Below the pieces are notes generated by a model. The model saw only the letters and a program-made list of their open reading frames with translations. It was not told the DNA's origin and ran no database searches. DNA of 64,000 nucleotides, from the NCBI RefSeq assembly GCF_014203835.1, contig NZ_JACHJW010000001.1:5468501-5532500 (forward strand), written 5' to 3'. Shown one piece after another: positions 21,029 through 28,962 of this stretch (position 1 is the stretch's first letter; each line of letters begins with the position of its first letter). This stretch comes from Micromonospora polyrhachis. Lineage in GTDB: Bacteria > Actinomycetota > Actinomycetes > Mycobacteriales > Micromonosporaceae. The translations under genes were made by a program, and so were the position numbers.

Positions 21029-21895
21029 CTACGACGTGCCGGTTTCGGCATCGAGCTGAGGCTGAGGCTGAGGCGAATGCTGATGCCGACGTCTGGCTCG
21101 GGCGGCGAGCCAGTTGAACCCCAGGGCGTACGCCGCAGCACCCAGCAGGAGGGTGGCGCTGGCGCTGTACCCCCAGTAGCCGACCAGCACGGGCGGGTTG
21201 GCCCAGACATCCGTCGACAGTCCCGCCAGCGTGATTGCCGTGCTCGCCGCGATCGGTGGGACCACCCACAGCAGCGCGTACAGTCCGTTGAACTGGTGGT
21301 CCTGCAGAAAGCCGGTGATGTTGGTGACCGACCAGCCCAGCAGGAGAAGGACTACGAGCGCCCAGCGCGTCGCACGCCGATCCAGGCGCCTGCCGAGTAG
21401 CGCGCCGAGACCGACGCCAGCAGCGGTGTAGAGCGGGTAGGTGGCCAGCTCACACAGGAGGACCTGAACGAGGACGGGGTCGTCGAGTGGCGCGCTGGGC
21501 GGGTACGTAACGGGCCAGTAAGTGCTCCCACGCGCCTGGGCGAGGGGGTACGCGACCGCAAAGGTCACGCCTGCCATGAGTACGGCGAGCGGGATCGCCA
21601 CCGCCAGTGCCCTCGTCTGTGTGTGCCGGCGGGCGAGGGCTGCGCCGGCCAGTAGCGCCAAGAGTTGTCCGCACAGGACGCCAGCGGTGTGCTGGAAGAT
21701 CCGCGTGGTGTAGAACTGCTCGAGCTGTTGGTCGTCGCCCTGCGCGTCGTAGTTGATCCAGAGGTTGTAGAACTCGTCGTTGAACGGCATGGTCATGAAC
21801 ACCAGCAGCGCCATTACTGGCAACGACCAGACAGCCGGGTGCGTCGCCGTACGCCACAACGCCAGCAGCCCAGCGCCAGTCTTCCCCGGAAGCAT
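21029..21895 (-). CDS. Polytopic membrane protein, unknown function
   Basis: 288 residues with about six or seven hydrophobic segments, a His/Gln-rich basic tail (RRRHQHSPQPQPQ) and an acidic extracytoplasmic loop NDEFYNLWINYDAQGDDQQ. The layout resembles permease components without an ATPase nearby. Convergent with the phosphotransferase gene. No family recognised. Confidence 0.65.
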   Translation of the reverse strand: MLPGKTGAGLLALWRTATHPAVWSLPVMALLVFMTMPFNDEFYNLWINYDAQGDDQQLEQFYTTRIFQHTAGVLCGQLLALLAGAALARRHTQTRALAVAIPLAVLMAGVTFAVAYPLAQARGSTYWPVTYPPSAPLDDPVLVQVLLCELATYPLYTAAGVGLGALLGRRLDRRATRWALVVLLLLGWSVTNITGFLQDHQFNGLYALLWVVPPIAASTAITLAGLSTDVWANPPVLVGYWGYSASATLLLGAAAYALGFNWLAARARRRHQHSPQPQPQLDAETGTS

Positions 21896-22028
21896 CTGTC
21901 AAGCCTTGCCCACCCCGGTCACCGTGCGGCAACGCGAACAGGCCGATCGGATACCTTCGATAACCCGATGTGGTCACCATCGGCGTAGCCCTCGATCGTG
22001 TCACCACACAGTTTGAGCGCTGTCTCTA

Positions 22029-23165
22029 GTGTCCTGCGCCAGAAATTCGCCTTATAAGTGGGTGTAGGCTACGAGGATGCCAAGAACCGGGCGTCCGACC
22101 CCACCGTTGACGCTGACGGACGAAGAGCGGGCGACGTTGACGCGCTGGTCACGGCGGGCGAAGTCGTCGCAGGTTCTGGCGATGCGGTCACGGATCATCC
22201 TGGCGTGTGCCGAGGGCGCCTCGAACGTCGACGTGGCGACGGAGCTGGGTGTCCATCTGTCCACTGTGGGTAAGTGGCGGCGGCGGTTCCTGAAGCTGCG
22301 GCTCGACGGCCTTATCGACGAGCAACGGCCGGGCCGCCCGCCGTCGATCAGCCTGGACCAGGTGGAACAGGTGGTGGTCGCGACTCTGGAGCAGGTACCA
22401 CGCAACGCCACGCACTGGTCCCGCACGTCAATGGCCGAGCGATCCGGGCTGTCGAAGTCCACCATCGGGCGAATCTGGCGGGACTTCGGCCTCAAGCCAC
22501 ACCGGGCGGACACGTTCAAACTGTCCACCGATCCGCAGTTCATGGAGAAGGTCGTTGACGTGGTCGGCCTGTACCACAACCCGCCGGAACGGGCCGTGGT
22601 GCTGTGCGTCGACGAGAAATCCCAGATCCAGGCCTTGGACCGCTCCCAGCCGGTACTGCCGATGATGCCCGGCATGCCGGAACGCCGCACCCACGACTAC
22701 GTCCGTAACGGCATCACCAGCCTGTTCGCCGCGTTCAACGTCGCCGACGGCACCGTGATCGGCCAACTCCACCGCCAGCACCGCGCCACCGAGTTCCAGA
22801 AGTTCCTGACCGCGATCGACAAGACCGTGCCCGCCGACCTCGACATCCACCTGATCTGCGACAACTACGGCACCCACAAGACCCCGGCCATCCGGGCCTG
22901 GCTCGCCAGACACCCCCGCTTCCACATGCACTTCACCCCGACCGGCTCGTCCTGGCTCAACCAGGTCGAACGCTGGTTCGGCTACCTCACCGAACAAAAG
23001 ATCCGTCGTGGCGCGCACAAGAGCGTCCGGTCCCTTGAGGCGGACATCCGGGCGTGGATCACCGACTGGAACAGCAATCCACGTCCCTTCATCTGGACCA
23101 AGACCGCCGAAGAGATCCTCGAATCACTCGCACGATTTTGTAGGCGAATTTCTGGCGCAGGACAC
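22029..23165 (+). mobile_element. IS630-type insertion sequence, copy A
   Basis: 1137 bp bounded by terminal inverted repeats GTGTCCTGCGCCAGAAATTC / complement, with TA on each side (22027-22028 and 23166-23167), the target duplication expected for IS630/Tc1-mariner elements. It encodes one DDE transposase. An inverted, nearly identical copy lies at 24409-25545. Confidence 0.93.
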
Positions 23166-23168
23166 TAG
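22077..23168 (+). CDS. IS630-family DDE transposase (copy A)
   Basis: 363 residues: N-terminal HTH (VATELGVHLSTVGKWRRRFL), GRPPSIS linker, second helix-turn-helix and a DDE integrase core with the acidic triad in VVLCVDEKSQ, IHLICDNYGTHK and WLNQVERWFGYL. The protein is identical to that of the inverted copy at 24406-25497. The reading frame runs through the terminal repeat and its stop is TAG, in which TA is the target duplication and G is the first base of the next element; the IS has no stop of its own. Confidence 0.93.
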   Translation: MPRTGRPTPPLTLTDEERATLTRWSRRAKSSQVLAMRSRIILACAEGASNVDVATELGVHLSTVGKWRRRFLKLRLDGLIDEQRPGRPPSISLDQVEQVVVATLEQVPRNATHWSRTSMAERSGLSKSTIGRIWRDFGLKPHRADTFKLSTDPQFMEKVVDVVGLYHNPPERAVVLCVDEKSQIQALDRSQPVLPMMPGMPERRTHDYVRNGITSLFAAFNVADGTVIGQLHRQHRATEFQKFLTAIDKTVPADLDIHLICDNYGTHKTPAIRAWLARHPRFHMHFTPTGSSWLNQVERWFGYLTEQKIRRGAHKSVRSLEADIRAWITDWNSNPRPFIWTKTAEEILESLARFCRRISGAGH

Positions 23169-24406
23169 TGCCGTGACCACGAACGTTCAGAGTGTCGGGG
23201 TCAGGCTGCGCGGGTGGCGGGTTGGCCCCATTGTCGTTGTCGTTCGCTGCGAATGCGGGCGCGTTCGCGGCGTTGGGCTGCCAGGACGTCGGGATGGCGG
23301 GCGTTGGCGTTGCGCCAGCGCAGGTAGGTCTGCAGCCGGCGTGTGAGGACGGTGTGGTTGGGGTGGTTCGAGCCGGCGATGACGAAGGTGCGTAGCGGCC
23401 CGAACTGGGCCTCGATCGGGTTGGCCCAGGAGGCGTAGGTCGGGGTGAAGCACAACTCGACCTTGTTCCGGGCTGCCCACCTGCGAATTTTGAGGCCTTT
23501 GTGTGCGGACAGGTTGTCCAGGATCACGTAGATCGGTGCCCCGTCCGGACGGGCGGCGCGGATCGACTTGAGTGCGGCGAGGGTGTTCACGGCACTCTTG
23601 CGGCATCGGACGACGCCCCAGAGTTGGTCGTCACCGATGCTGTAGCAGCCGTGGAACTGCCGGACGCCGTGCAGTTTGTGATAGTTCGCGGGCAGCCGGT
23701 GTGGGTGTCGGGCCGGTGCCCACCCGGCGCCGGCCTGCGGGCGGATCGTGAGGGGACCGAACTCGTCGAACGCGAACACCCGCTGCGGGAAGTGGCTGCT
23801 CACGTACTCGATCCGGGCGAGTTTGGTGTCCCGGTCAGGGTCGGTGGACTCCTTCCACGTTTTTGTCCGCTGGAAGGTGATCTTCTGCTGGTGCAGGATC
23901 TGCCGCAGCCGCTCCCGCCCGATACGGATCGGGCGGGCAGTATGCGAGCCCAGGTAGTCGGCGAGCTTACGCACACTCCAGCGGGTGAACGGTTTCCCCA
24001 GTTTCTCGGGGCGGGTGTTGGCCGTCTCGACGATGAACGCTTGATCGTCAGGACTGATCTGGCGGGGACGGCCACCCGCCCACTGAGGGTCCAGGCTGGC
24101 CATCCCCATCTCGTTGAACCGGTGGATGACCTGCCGGATCGTGTCCTCGTCGGCTTGGACGAGGCGGGCGATCGCCGGCACCGTGTTCCCGCCGGCCGAG
24201 GCGAGCACGACCATCGCCCGCCGTAGTCGGATCGCTGAACCGGTTCCCCGGCGAGTAATTCTGAGCAGCTGCTGACCCTCCTGGTCACTCAGCCGCCGCA
24301 CACGTACAGGATCTGCCACCGCCACAGCCTGACCGCCACGACGCCGCCCAGCCGACAGGCCGGACGGCGTGTCACCCAACACCGCGAACGTTCGTGGTCA
24401 CGGCAC
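23168..24406 (-). mobile_element. IS630-type insertion sequence, element B (different family member)
   Basis: 1239 bp with terminal inverted repeats GTGCCGTGACCACGAACGTT / complement, flanked by TA at 23166-23167 and 24407-24408. It lies exactly between the two inverted copies of element A, sharing one TA at each junction. Confidence 0.92.
23201..24382 (-). CDS. IS630-family DDE transposase (element B)
   Basis: 393 residues with a helix-turn-helix region (VPAIARLVQADEDTIRQVIH), a WAGGRPRQIS linker and a DDE core: VFAFDEFGPL, VILDNLSAHKG and WANPIEAQFGPL. Sequence is clearly different from the transposase of element A. The Arg-rich C-terminus is typical. No frameshift seen, so it may be active. 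An internal start slightly downstream of 24382 is possible. Confidence 0.92.
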   Translation of the reverse strand: MLGDTPSGLSAGRRRGGQAVAVADPVRVRRLSDQEGQQLLRITRRGTGSAIRLRRAMVVLASAGGNTVPAIARLVQADEDTIRQVIHRFNEMGMASLDPQWAGGRPRQISPDDQAFIVETANTRPEKLGKPFTRWSVRKLADYLGSHTARPIRIGRERLRQILHQQKITFQRTKTWKESTDPDRDTKLARIEYVSSHFPQRVFAFDEFGPLTIRPQAGAGWAPARHPHRLPANYHKLHGVRQFHGCYSIGDDQLWGVVRCRKSAVNTLAALKSIRAARPDGAPIYVILDNLSAHKGLKIRRWAARNKVELCFTPTYASWANPIEAQFGPLRTFVIAGSNHPNHTVLTRRLQTYLRWRNANARHPDVLAAQRRERARIRSERQRQWGQPATRAA

Positions 24407-25497
24407 TAGTGTCCTGCGCCAGAAATTCGCCTACAAAATCGTGCGAGTGATTCGAGGATCTCTTCGGCGGTCTTGGTCCAGATGAAGGGACGTGGATTGC
24501 TGTTCCAGTCGGTGATCCACGCCCGGATGTCCGCCTCAAGGGACCGGACGCTCTTGTGCGCGCCACGACGGATCTTTTGTTCGGTGAGGTAGCCGAACCA
24601 GCGTTCGACCTGGTTGAGCCAGGACGAGCCGGTCGGGGTGAAGTGCATGTGGAAGCGGGGGTGTCTGGCGAGCCAGGCCCGGATGGCCGGGGTCTTGTGG
24701 GTGCCGTAGTTGTCGCAGATCAGGTGGATGTCGAGGTCGGCGGGCACGGTCTTGTCGATCGCGGTCAGGAACTTCTGGAACTCGGTGGCGCGGTGCTGGC
24801 GGTGGAGTTGGCCGATCACGGTGCCGTCGGCGACGTTGAACGCGGCGAACAGGCTGGTGATGCCGTTACGGACGTAGTCGTGGGTGCGGCGTTCCGGCAT
24901 GCCGGGCATCATCGGCAGTACCGGCTGGGAGCGGTCCAAGGCCTGGATCTGGGATTTCTCGTCGACGCACAGCACCACGGCCCGTTCCGGCGGGTTGTGG
25001 TACAGGCCGACCACGTCAACGACCTTCTCCATGAACTGCGGATCGGTGGACAGTTTGAACGTGTCCGCCCGGTGTGGCTTGAGGCCGAAGTCCCGCCAGA
25101 TTCGCCCGATGGTGGACTTCGACAGCCCGGATCGCTCGGCCATTGACGTGCGGGACCAGTGCGTGGCGTTGCGTGGTACCTGCTCCAGAGTCGCGACCAC
25201 CACCTGTTCCACCTGGTCCAGGCTGATCGACGGCGGACGGCCCGGCCGTTGCTCGTCGATAAGGCCGTCGAGCCGCAGCTTCAGGAACCGCCGCCGCCAC
25301 TTACCCACAGTGGACAGATGGACACCCAGCTCCGTCGCCACGTCGACGTTCGAGGCGCCCTCGGCACACGCCAGGATGATCCGTGACCGCATCGCCAGAA
25401 CCTGCGACGACTTCGCCCGCCGTGACCAGCGCGTCAACGTCGCCCGCTCTTCGTCCGTCAGCGTCAACGGTGGGGTCGGACGCCCGGTTCTTGGCAT
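24406..25497 (-). CDS. IS630-family DDE transposase (copy A')
   Basis: 363 residues, protein identical to copy A, intact DDE triad. As in copy A, the stop TAG is made by the junction TA plus the terminal G of element B (24408-24406). Confidence 0.93.
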   Translation of the reverse strand: MPRTGRPTPPLTLTDEERATLTRWSRRAKSSQVLAMRSRIILACAEGASNVDVATELGVHLSTVGKWRRRFLKLRLDGLIDEQRPGRPPSISLDQVEQVVVATLEQVPRNATHWSRTSMAERSGLSKSTIGRIWRDFGLKPHRADTFKLSTDPQFMEKVVDVVGLYHNPPERAVVLCVDEKSQIQALDRSQPVLPMMPGMPERRTHDYVRNGITSLFAAFNVADGTVIGQLHRQHRATEFQKFLTAIDKTVPADLDIHLICDNYGTHKTPAIRAWLARHPRFHMHFTPTGSSWLNQVERWFGYLTEQKIRRGAHKSVRSLEADIRAWITDWNSNPRPFIWTKTAEEILESLARFCRRISGAGH

Positions 25498-25545
25498 CCT
25501 CGTAGCCTACACCCACTTATAAGGCGAATTTCTGGCGCAGGACAC
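24409..25545 (-). mobile_element. IS630-type insertion sequence, copy A' (inverted)
   Basis: 1137 bp, same length and terminal repeats as copy A, in opposite orientation, flanked by TA at 24407-24408 and 25546-25547. At least one synonymous base differs (22337 C versus T on the coding strand at 25237), so the copies are not perfectly identical. Confidence 0.93.
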
Positions 25546-25976
25546 TAGCGGCGGTGGCGGTTTGGCTTTGCCGTTCTGTCGGGGGTGAGGCGTCGGGGTT
25601 GGGTCGGTACGGTCAGGGCCGAGGTTGATCGAGCCACGTCGGCCAGGGTGAGAACCAGGCGTCCGAACCGGGCCGACAGCCATCTGCGCTGGTACGTGGT
25701 CAGCTCGTTGACGAACACGACTGCGTCAACGTCAAAGGACTTACCTGCTGCGGCGACCTGCTCCAGCTTTCCGCGACCGATGAGAAATCGTCGGGACAGC
25801 GGTGAGGCCAGCAGCCGTACCCCGCCGGCAGAGACGCCTCGGCGCTGGACGAAGCGGGCCAGGACTCGGCCGCCAAGTGCGGTGACCTCGGCGTCCAGAG
25901 TGTCGAGTTGGTTTTGGTAGTCGCGAACCTTGGCCGAGAACAACCCGACAAGGATGACGGTGCGGATGGTGGTCAC
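25545..25976 (-). CDS. HflX N-terminal-domain-only protein
   Basis: 143 residues matching the N-terminal domain of the ribosome-associated GTPase HflX (VGLFSAKVRDYQNQLDTLDA, then RFVQRRGVSAGGVR, FLIGRGKLEQVAA and VDAVVFVNELTTYQRRWL). The GTPase domain with its G1-G4 motifs is absent. The stop TAG coincides with the IS boundary, but removing the whole IS array in silico still leaves TAG here, so the insertion did not cause the truncation. It may be a stand-alone HflX-N protein or an older remnant; function unknown. Confidence 0.65.
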   Translation of the reverse strand: MTTIRTVILVGLFSAKVRDYQNQLDTLDAEVTALGGRVLARFVQRRGVSAGGVRLLASPLSRRFLIGRGKLEQVAAAGKSFDVDAVVFVNELTTYQRRWLSARFGRLVLTLADVARSTSALTVPTQPRRLTPDRTAKPNRHRR

Positions 25977-25997
25977 TTCGCCAGCATCGCTGACGGG

Positions 25998-26450
25998 TCA
26001 GCACAGGCGGGCGTTCAACCGCCCCCAGCCGTTCTGTTCCATCAGCCGTCTATCGAACCAGTGATGCGAGGTGCTGTGCGGATCGGGCAGCGTGCGGGAG
26101 GCGTACCAGCGGTCGGTGCGCCGGAGGGCCGCCAGCAATATCAGCTGGTCGCGATGCGGTAACTCGGCCAGTCGTAAGGCAAGGTCGAAGCGTGCGCTGA
26201 CCGGATCGCAGCCGTAGCAGCTGCAAACGGGGATCGGCGGGCACAGGGGATAGTCGGGCTCTCGCGTGATCTGGCTCCATGCGTGCAGCAGCCTGGCGAG
26301 CGTATCGGGCTGCCAGCCCTGGGAGTGCTCAATCAGTGCCAGTCGGCGTACGGTCGATCGGGAGAGGTGGGGGATCTTCGGGAGTGGATGGTCCATCACG
26401 GGGAGCCGGGCGGACAGCCGTCGTAGCTGAGCGGGGCGCTTACGCGGCAT
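25998..26450 (-). CDS. Conserved-looking hypothetical protein with Cys cluster
   Basis: 150 residues: basic N-terminus (MPRKRPAQLRRLSAR), a helical segment around LALIEHSQGWQPDTLARLLH, a Cys-containing stretch LCPPIPVCSCYGC that could bind a metal, and an HHWFD motif near the C-terminus. No family recognised. Just upstream of the HflX-N gene on the same strand (21-base gap), so probably cotranscribed; its promoter region is shared with the divergent metallo-hydrolase gene. Confidence 0.55.
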   Translation of the reverse strand: MPRKRPAQLRRLSARLPVMDHPLPKIPHLSRSTVRRLALIEHSQGWQPDTLARLLHAWSQITREPDYPLCPPIPVCSCYGCDPVSARFDLALRLAELPHRDQLILLAALRRTDRWYASRTLPDPHSTSHHWFDRRLMEQNGWGRLNARLC

Positions 26451-26473
26451 GAGCCTTTCGGTTATCGATCATG

Positions 26474-26594
26474 CTTGCATGATGCAAGCCGGCTGGTGGC
26501 GATGCAAGCCATCGGTGCACCGTTCTCCACTTCGATGGCTGTGATCGTTCGTTTGCCGTCGTGGCCTAATATGCAAACGCCTACGGTTGCATAT
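26474..26594. promoter_or_regulatory. ATGCAA/TTGCAT operator region, probably for the downstream TetR
   Basis: Three related elements: perfect palindrome CTTGCAT-g-ATGCAAG at 26474-26488, a half site ATGCAAG near 26502, and a perfect inverted repeat ATATGCAA-N10-TTGCATAT at 26569-26594. The last overlaps a TAATAT sequence (26567-26572) that would serve as -10 for the gene at 26616. The array lies between divergent genes. Assignment to the TetR encoded at 28136 is inferred from operon autoregulation in this family. Confidence 0.65.
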
Positions 26595-26615
26595 CCGAAA
26601 GGTGGTGGGCCACCG

Positions 26616-28139
26616 ATGGCGAAGACCCTGAGCAGGGTCCTGGGGAAGGTCCTGTTGCTCGTCCTGAGCCTGGTGGTGGCGGCGGCCTGGCTCATCATCC
26701 TCAGACTGAAGGACGTGGCGGTGCCCGTACTCGTGGTCTACGGCCTGCTGTTGCTCGGCCTGGTGATCGGGCTGATCTGGCCCGGCGTGTACGGACGGCG
26801 GTTCGGGCGTACTCAGGTGGGGAAGTTCATCGGCGTGCCGGCGGGTCTGGGCACGCTCGGGCTGTACTTCGCCGTCGTCTTCTACATCGCGGATGTCCCC
26901 GTACTCCTCGGTCTAGCCGCCGCAGCCGCCCTAGCCGCAGCGCTGGTTACCGGCTTACGCGGACGCCGGGGTACGGCGAAACCGGCCGCCAGTCGCTCCC
27001 GGCGAGCGCTCGTGCTGGGTGGCGTCGGTGTCGCGCTGGGTACCCTGAGCGGGCTGTCGGTCGGCAGGGTCGAGCGGCATCGCCAGGACCAGCTGACGCA
27101 GGCGGAGAAGATACGGCAGGAGGCGATCCACGCTCCCGGTCGGCGGCAACGCATCACCGACGGCGCAGTACGCGTCTTCCCGCTGCACACCGGCGACACC
27201 GTGGTCACCTTCGGACAGTTCTACGGCGGATTCGACGGCTGGGACGGGGTGAACGGTTACCTGCGGACTTTGCTCGACAAGACGCTGATCACGGTGCCGG
27301 TCTACGCCTATCTCGTCGATCACCCCCGACACGGGCTGATGATGATCGACGCCGGGATCAACTGGGAACAGGCACACGACCACGACGGGTACTACAACCA
27401 CAACGCCATGGTGTCGCGTCTGCTGAGCGACCGTGACGAGTACCGCATGACCTCCGAACAGGACCTGCGGGTCCGTGTGGCTCGGCTGGGGTACGACGTC
27501 ACGGACGTCACGACCGTGTTCCTCACCCACGTTCACGACGACCATGCCGGCGGCCTGCGCCACCTTTCCCAGGCCACGGTCGTGATGGACCGGCGCGACT
27601 GGGAGCACGGCGTGGTGTATCCGTACTCCTTCGACCTGGTCAAGGACAACCTTGCCTTCCCGAGATTCGACTCGGGCGCGTTCCATGCCTTTCCCGATAG
27701 CCAGGACTACTTCGGCGACGGCAGTCTGATTCTGCTGCCGACCCCCGGACACTCACCAGGACACATGTGCGTGCTGCTGCACATGGACGACGGCAACGCG
27801 CTGTTCATGGGCGACACCCTCTACACACTTCCCCACTTTGCAGTTGACCAAGTCCGGCAGATGACAATCGGCGGTACGGATACCGTCCACCAGATCGACG
27901 CGGCCCGACGTATCCAGGAACTACTCACCGAAGCACCCAACACCGTGCCGATGTTCGCCCACGACAACACGCCCTACCAGCTCGAACTGGTCGACTCCGC
28001 GTTCTCACACGGGCGACCGGACGCAGCGGGTTTCAGGAGGCTCCGCCAGCACATGAACACCGTCCTCACCTCCGACTGGCGACTACGCCCCGGACACACT
28101 CCACACCTCGCCCAAGCGGGACGGGTGGAGTTCCGATGA
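26616..28139 (+). CDS. Membrane-anchored metallo-beta-lactamase-fold hydrolase
   Basis: 507 residues. The first ~170 hold four or five hydrophobic helices, after which a metallo-beta-lactamase domain (about 225-470) follows. Its metal-binding motif is FLTHVHDDHAGGL (HxHxDH); other ligands are expected from TPGHSPGH, FMGDTLYTL and MFAHDN. The closest relatives are lactonase-like members (AHL-lactonase type). ATG at 26616, with AAAGGTGGTGG upstream, was chosen over a longer start because membrane helices begin here. Stop overlaps the TetR start (ATGA). The substrate, perhaps a signal lactone or xenobiotic, is unknown. Confidence 0.82.
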   Translation: MAKTLSRVLGKVLLLVLSLVVAAAWLIILRLKDVAVPVLVVYGLLLLGLVIGLIWPGVYGRRFGRTQVGKFIGVPAGLGTLGLYFAVVFYIADVPVLLGLAAAAALAAALVTGLRGRRGTAKPAASRSRRALVLGGVGVALGTLSGLSVGRVERHRQDQLTQAEKIRQEAIHAPGRRQRITDGAVRVFPLHTGDTVVTFGQFYGGFDGWDGVNGYLRTLLDKTLITVPVYAYLVDHPRHGLMMIDAGINWEQAHDHDGYYNHNAMVSRLLSDRDEYRMTSEQDLRVRVARLGYDVTDVTTVFLTHVHDDHAGGLRHLSQATVVMDRRDWEHGVVYPYSFDLVKDNLAFPRFDSGAFHAFPDSQDYFGDGSLILLPTPGHSPGHMCVLLHMDDGNALFMGDTLYTLPHFAVDQVRQMTIGGTDTVHQIDAARRIQELLTEAPNTVPMFAHDNTPYQLELVDSAFSHGRPDAAGFRRLRQHMNTVLTSDWRLRPGHTPHLAQAGRVEFR

Positions 28140-28762
28140 CCAGCCGTTCCCGGGGCAGGCCCCGCGACCCCCACGCCGACGAGCTGATCATGAAGACCGC
28201 GCTGGAGTTGTTCGTGGAACGCGGGGTCGAGGGCGCAAACTTCGAGCAGATCGCCAAACGTGCCGGAGTGGCCAAGGTGACGATCTACCGACGCTGGTCC
28301 TCGAAAGAGGAACTGCTGACCCAGGCCATCGAGCAAGCCCGTACCCTCGTCCCGGAAGCAGAGATCTGGGCATCGACGGACACATCAGCGCAGCAGCCCG
28401 ATCAGCGGCTGATGTACTCCTGGACGGGCACCCTCGGCGACCCGCGATTCCGGGCCGCACTCGCCCAACTCATCGGCTCCAGCGTCAGCCACCCCGCTCT
28501 GCTTGCCACCTACCGCGAGCAGTACATCCAGCCCCGGCGCCAGCTCATCCTTACCGCGCTTGAGCACGCCAAGAAGGAAGGAAAGCTAGCCGAGGACACC
28601 GATATCGCCGCTGTCGTCGACATGGTCGTGGGCGCGGCCATGTACCGCATGCTCATCGACCCCACGGCGGCGACCGACCCCGCCGCCACGCGCCGATACC
28701 TGGACAACGTCATCCGCCACGCCAACCGGCTGCTCCAGCCCGAGAGCGAGGTGCAGACTTGA
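28136..28762 (+). CDS. TetR-family repressor of the metallo-hydrolase operon
   Basis: 208 residues with N-terminal HTH (about 15-60: ALELFVERGVEGANFEQIAK, RAGVAKVTIYRRWSSKEELL) and a helical ligand domain. Translationally coupled to the preceding hydrolase gene, so probably an autorepressor acting at the ATGCAA repeats about 1.5 kb upstream, relieved by a compound that the hydrolase destroys. Effector unknown. Confidence 0.88.
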   Translation: MTSRSRGRPRDPHADELIMKTALELFVERGVEGANFEQIAKRAGVAKVTIYRRWSSKEELLTQAIEQARTLVPEAEIWASTDTSAQQPDQRLMYSWTGTLGDPRFRAALAQLIGSSVSHPALLATYREQYIQPRRQLILTALEHAKKEGKLAEDTDIAAVVDMVVGAAMYRMLIDPTAATDPAATRRYLDNVIRHANRLLQPESEVQT

Positions 28763-28790
28763 CCGGATACACATCGACGTCCACACACAT

Positions 28791-28830
28791 GACCCCACCG
28801 GCTACGAACGAGTTCGGAGCCGGTGGGGTC
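28791..28830 (+). terminator. Hairpin terminator after the hydrolase-TetR operon
   Basis: Perfect 13-bp stem GACCCCACCGGCT (28791-28803) / AGCCGGTGGGGTC (28818-28830) with a 14-base loop, 28 bases after the TetR stop. No T-run follows. Confidence 0.7.
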
Positions 28831-28962
28831 AAGAGCCAACAAGCAGGTTCGGTCTGTTCGCTACGCTCACCCTGCCCGATGTGGACAAGGCCGTTGCCGA
28901 AATCGGCCACCGCAACGCTCGGATGCTGTTCCCACGTCGCGCCTGACCAAGCCAGCCAATCC

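Noticed and set aside
22029-25545. Classic composite transposon carrying an accessory gene
   Set aside because: The interior is entirely occupied by another IS element; no cargo gene is present.
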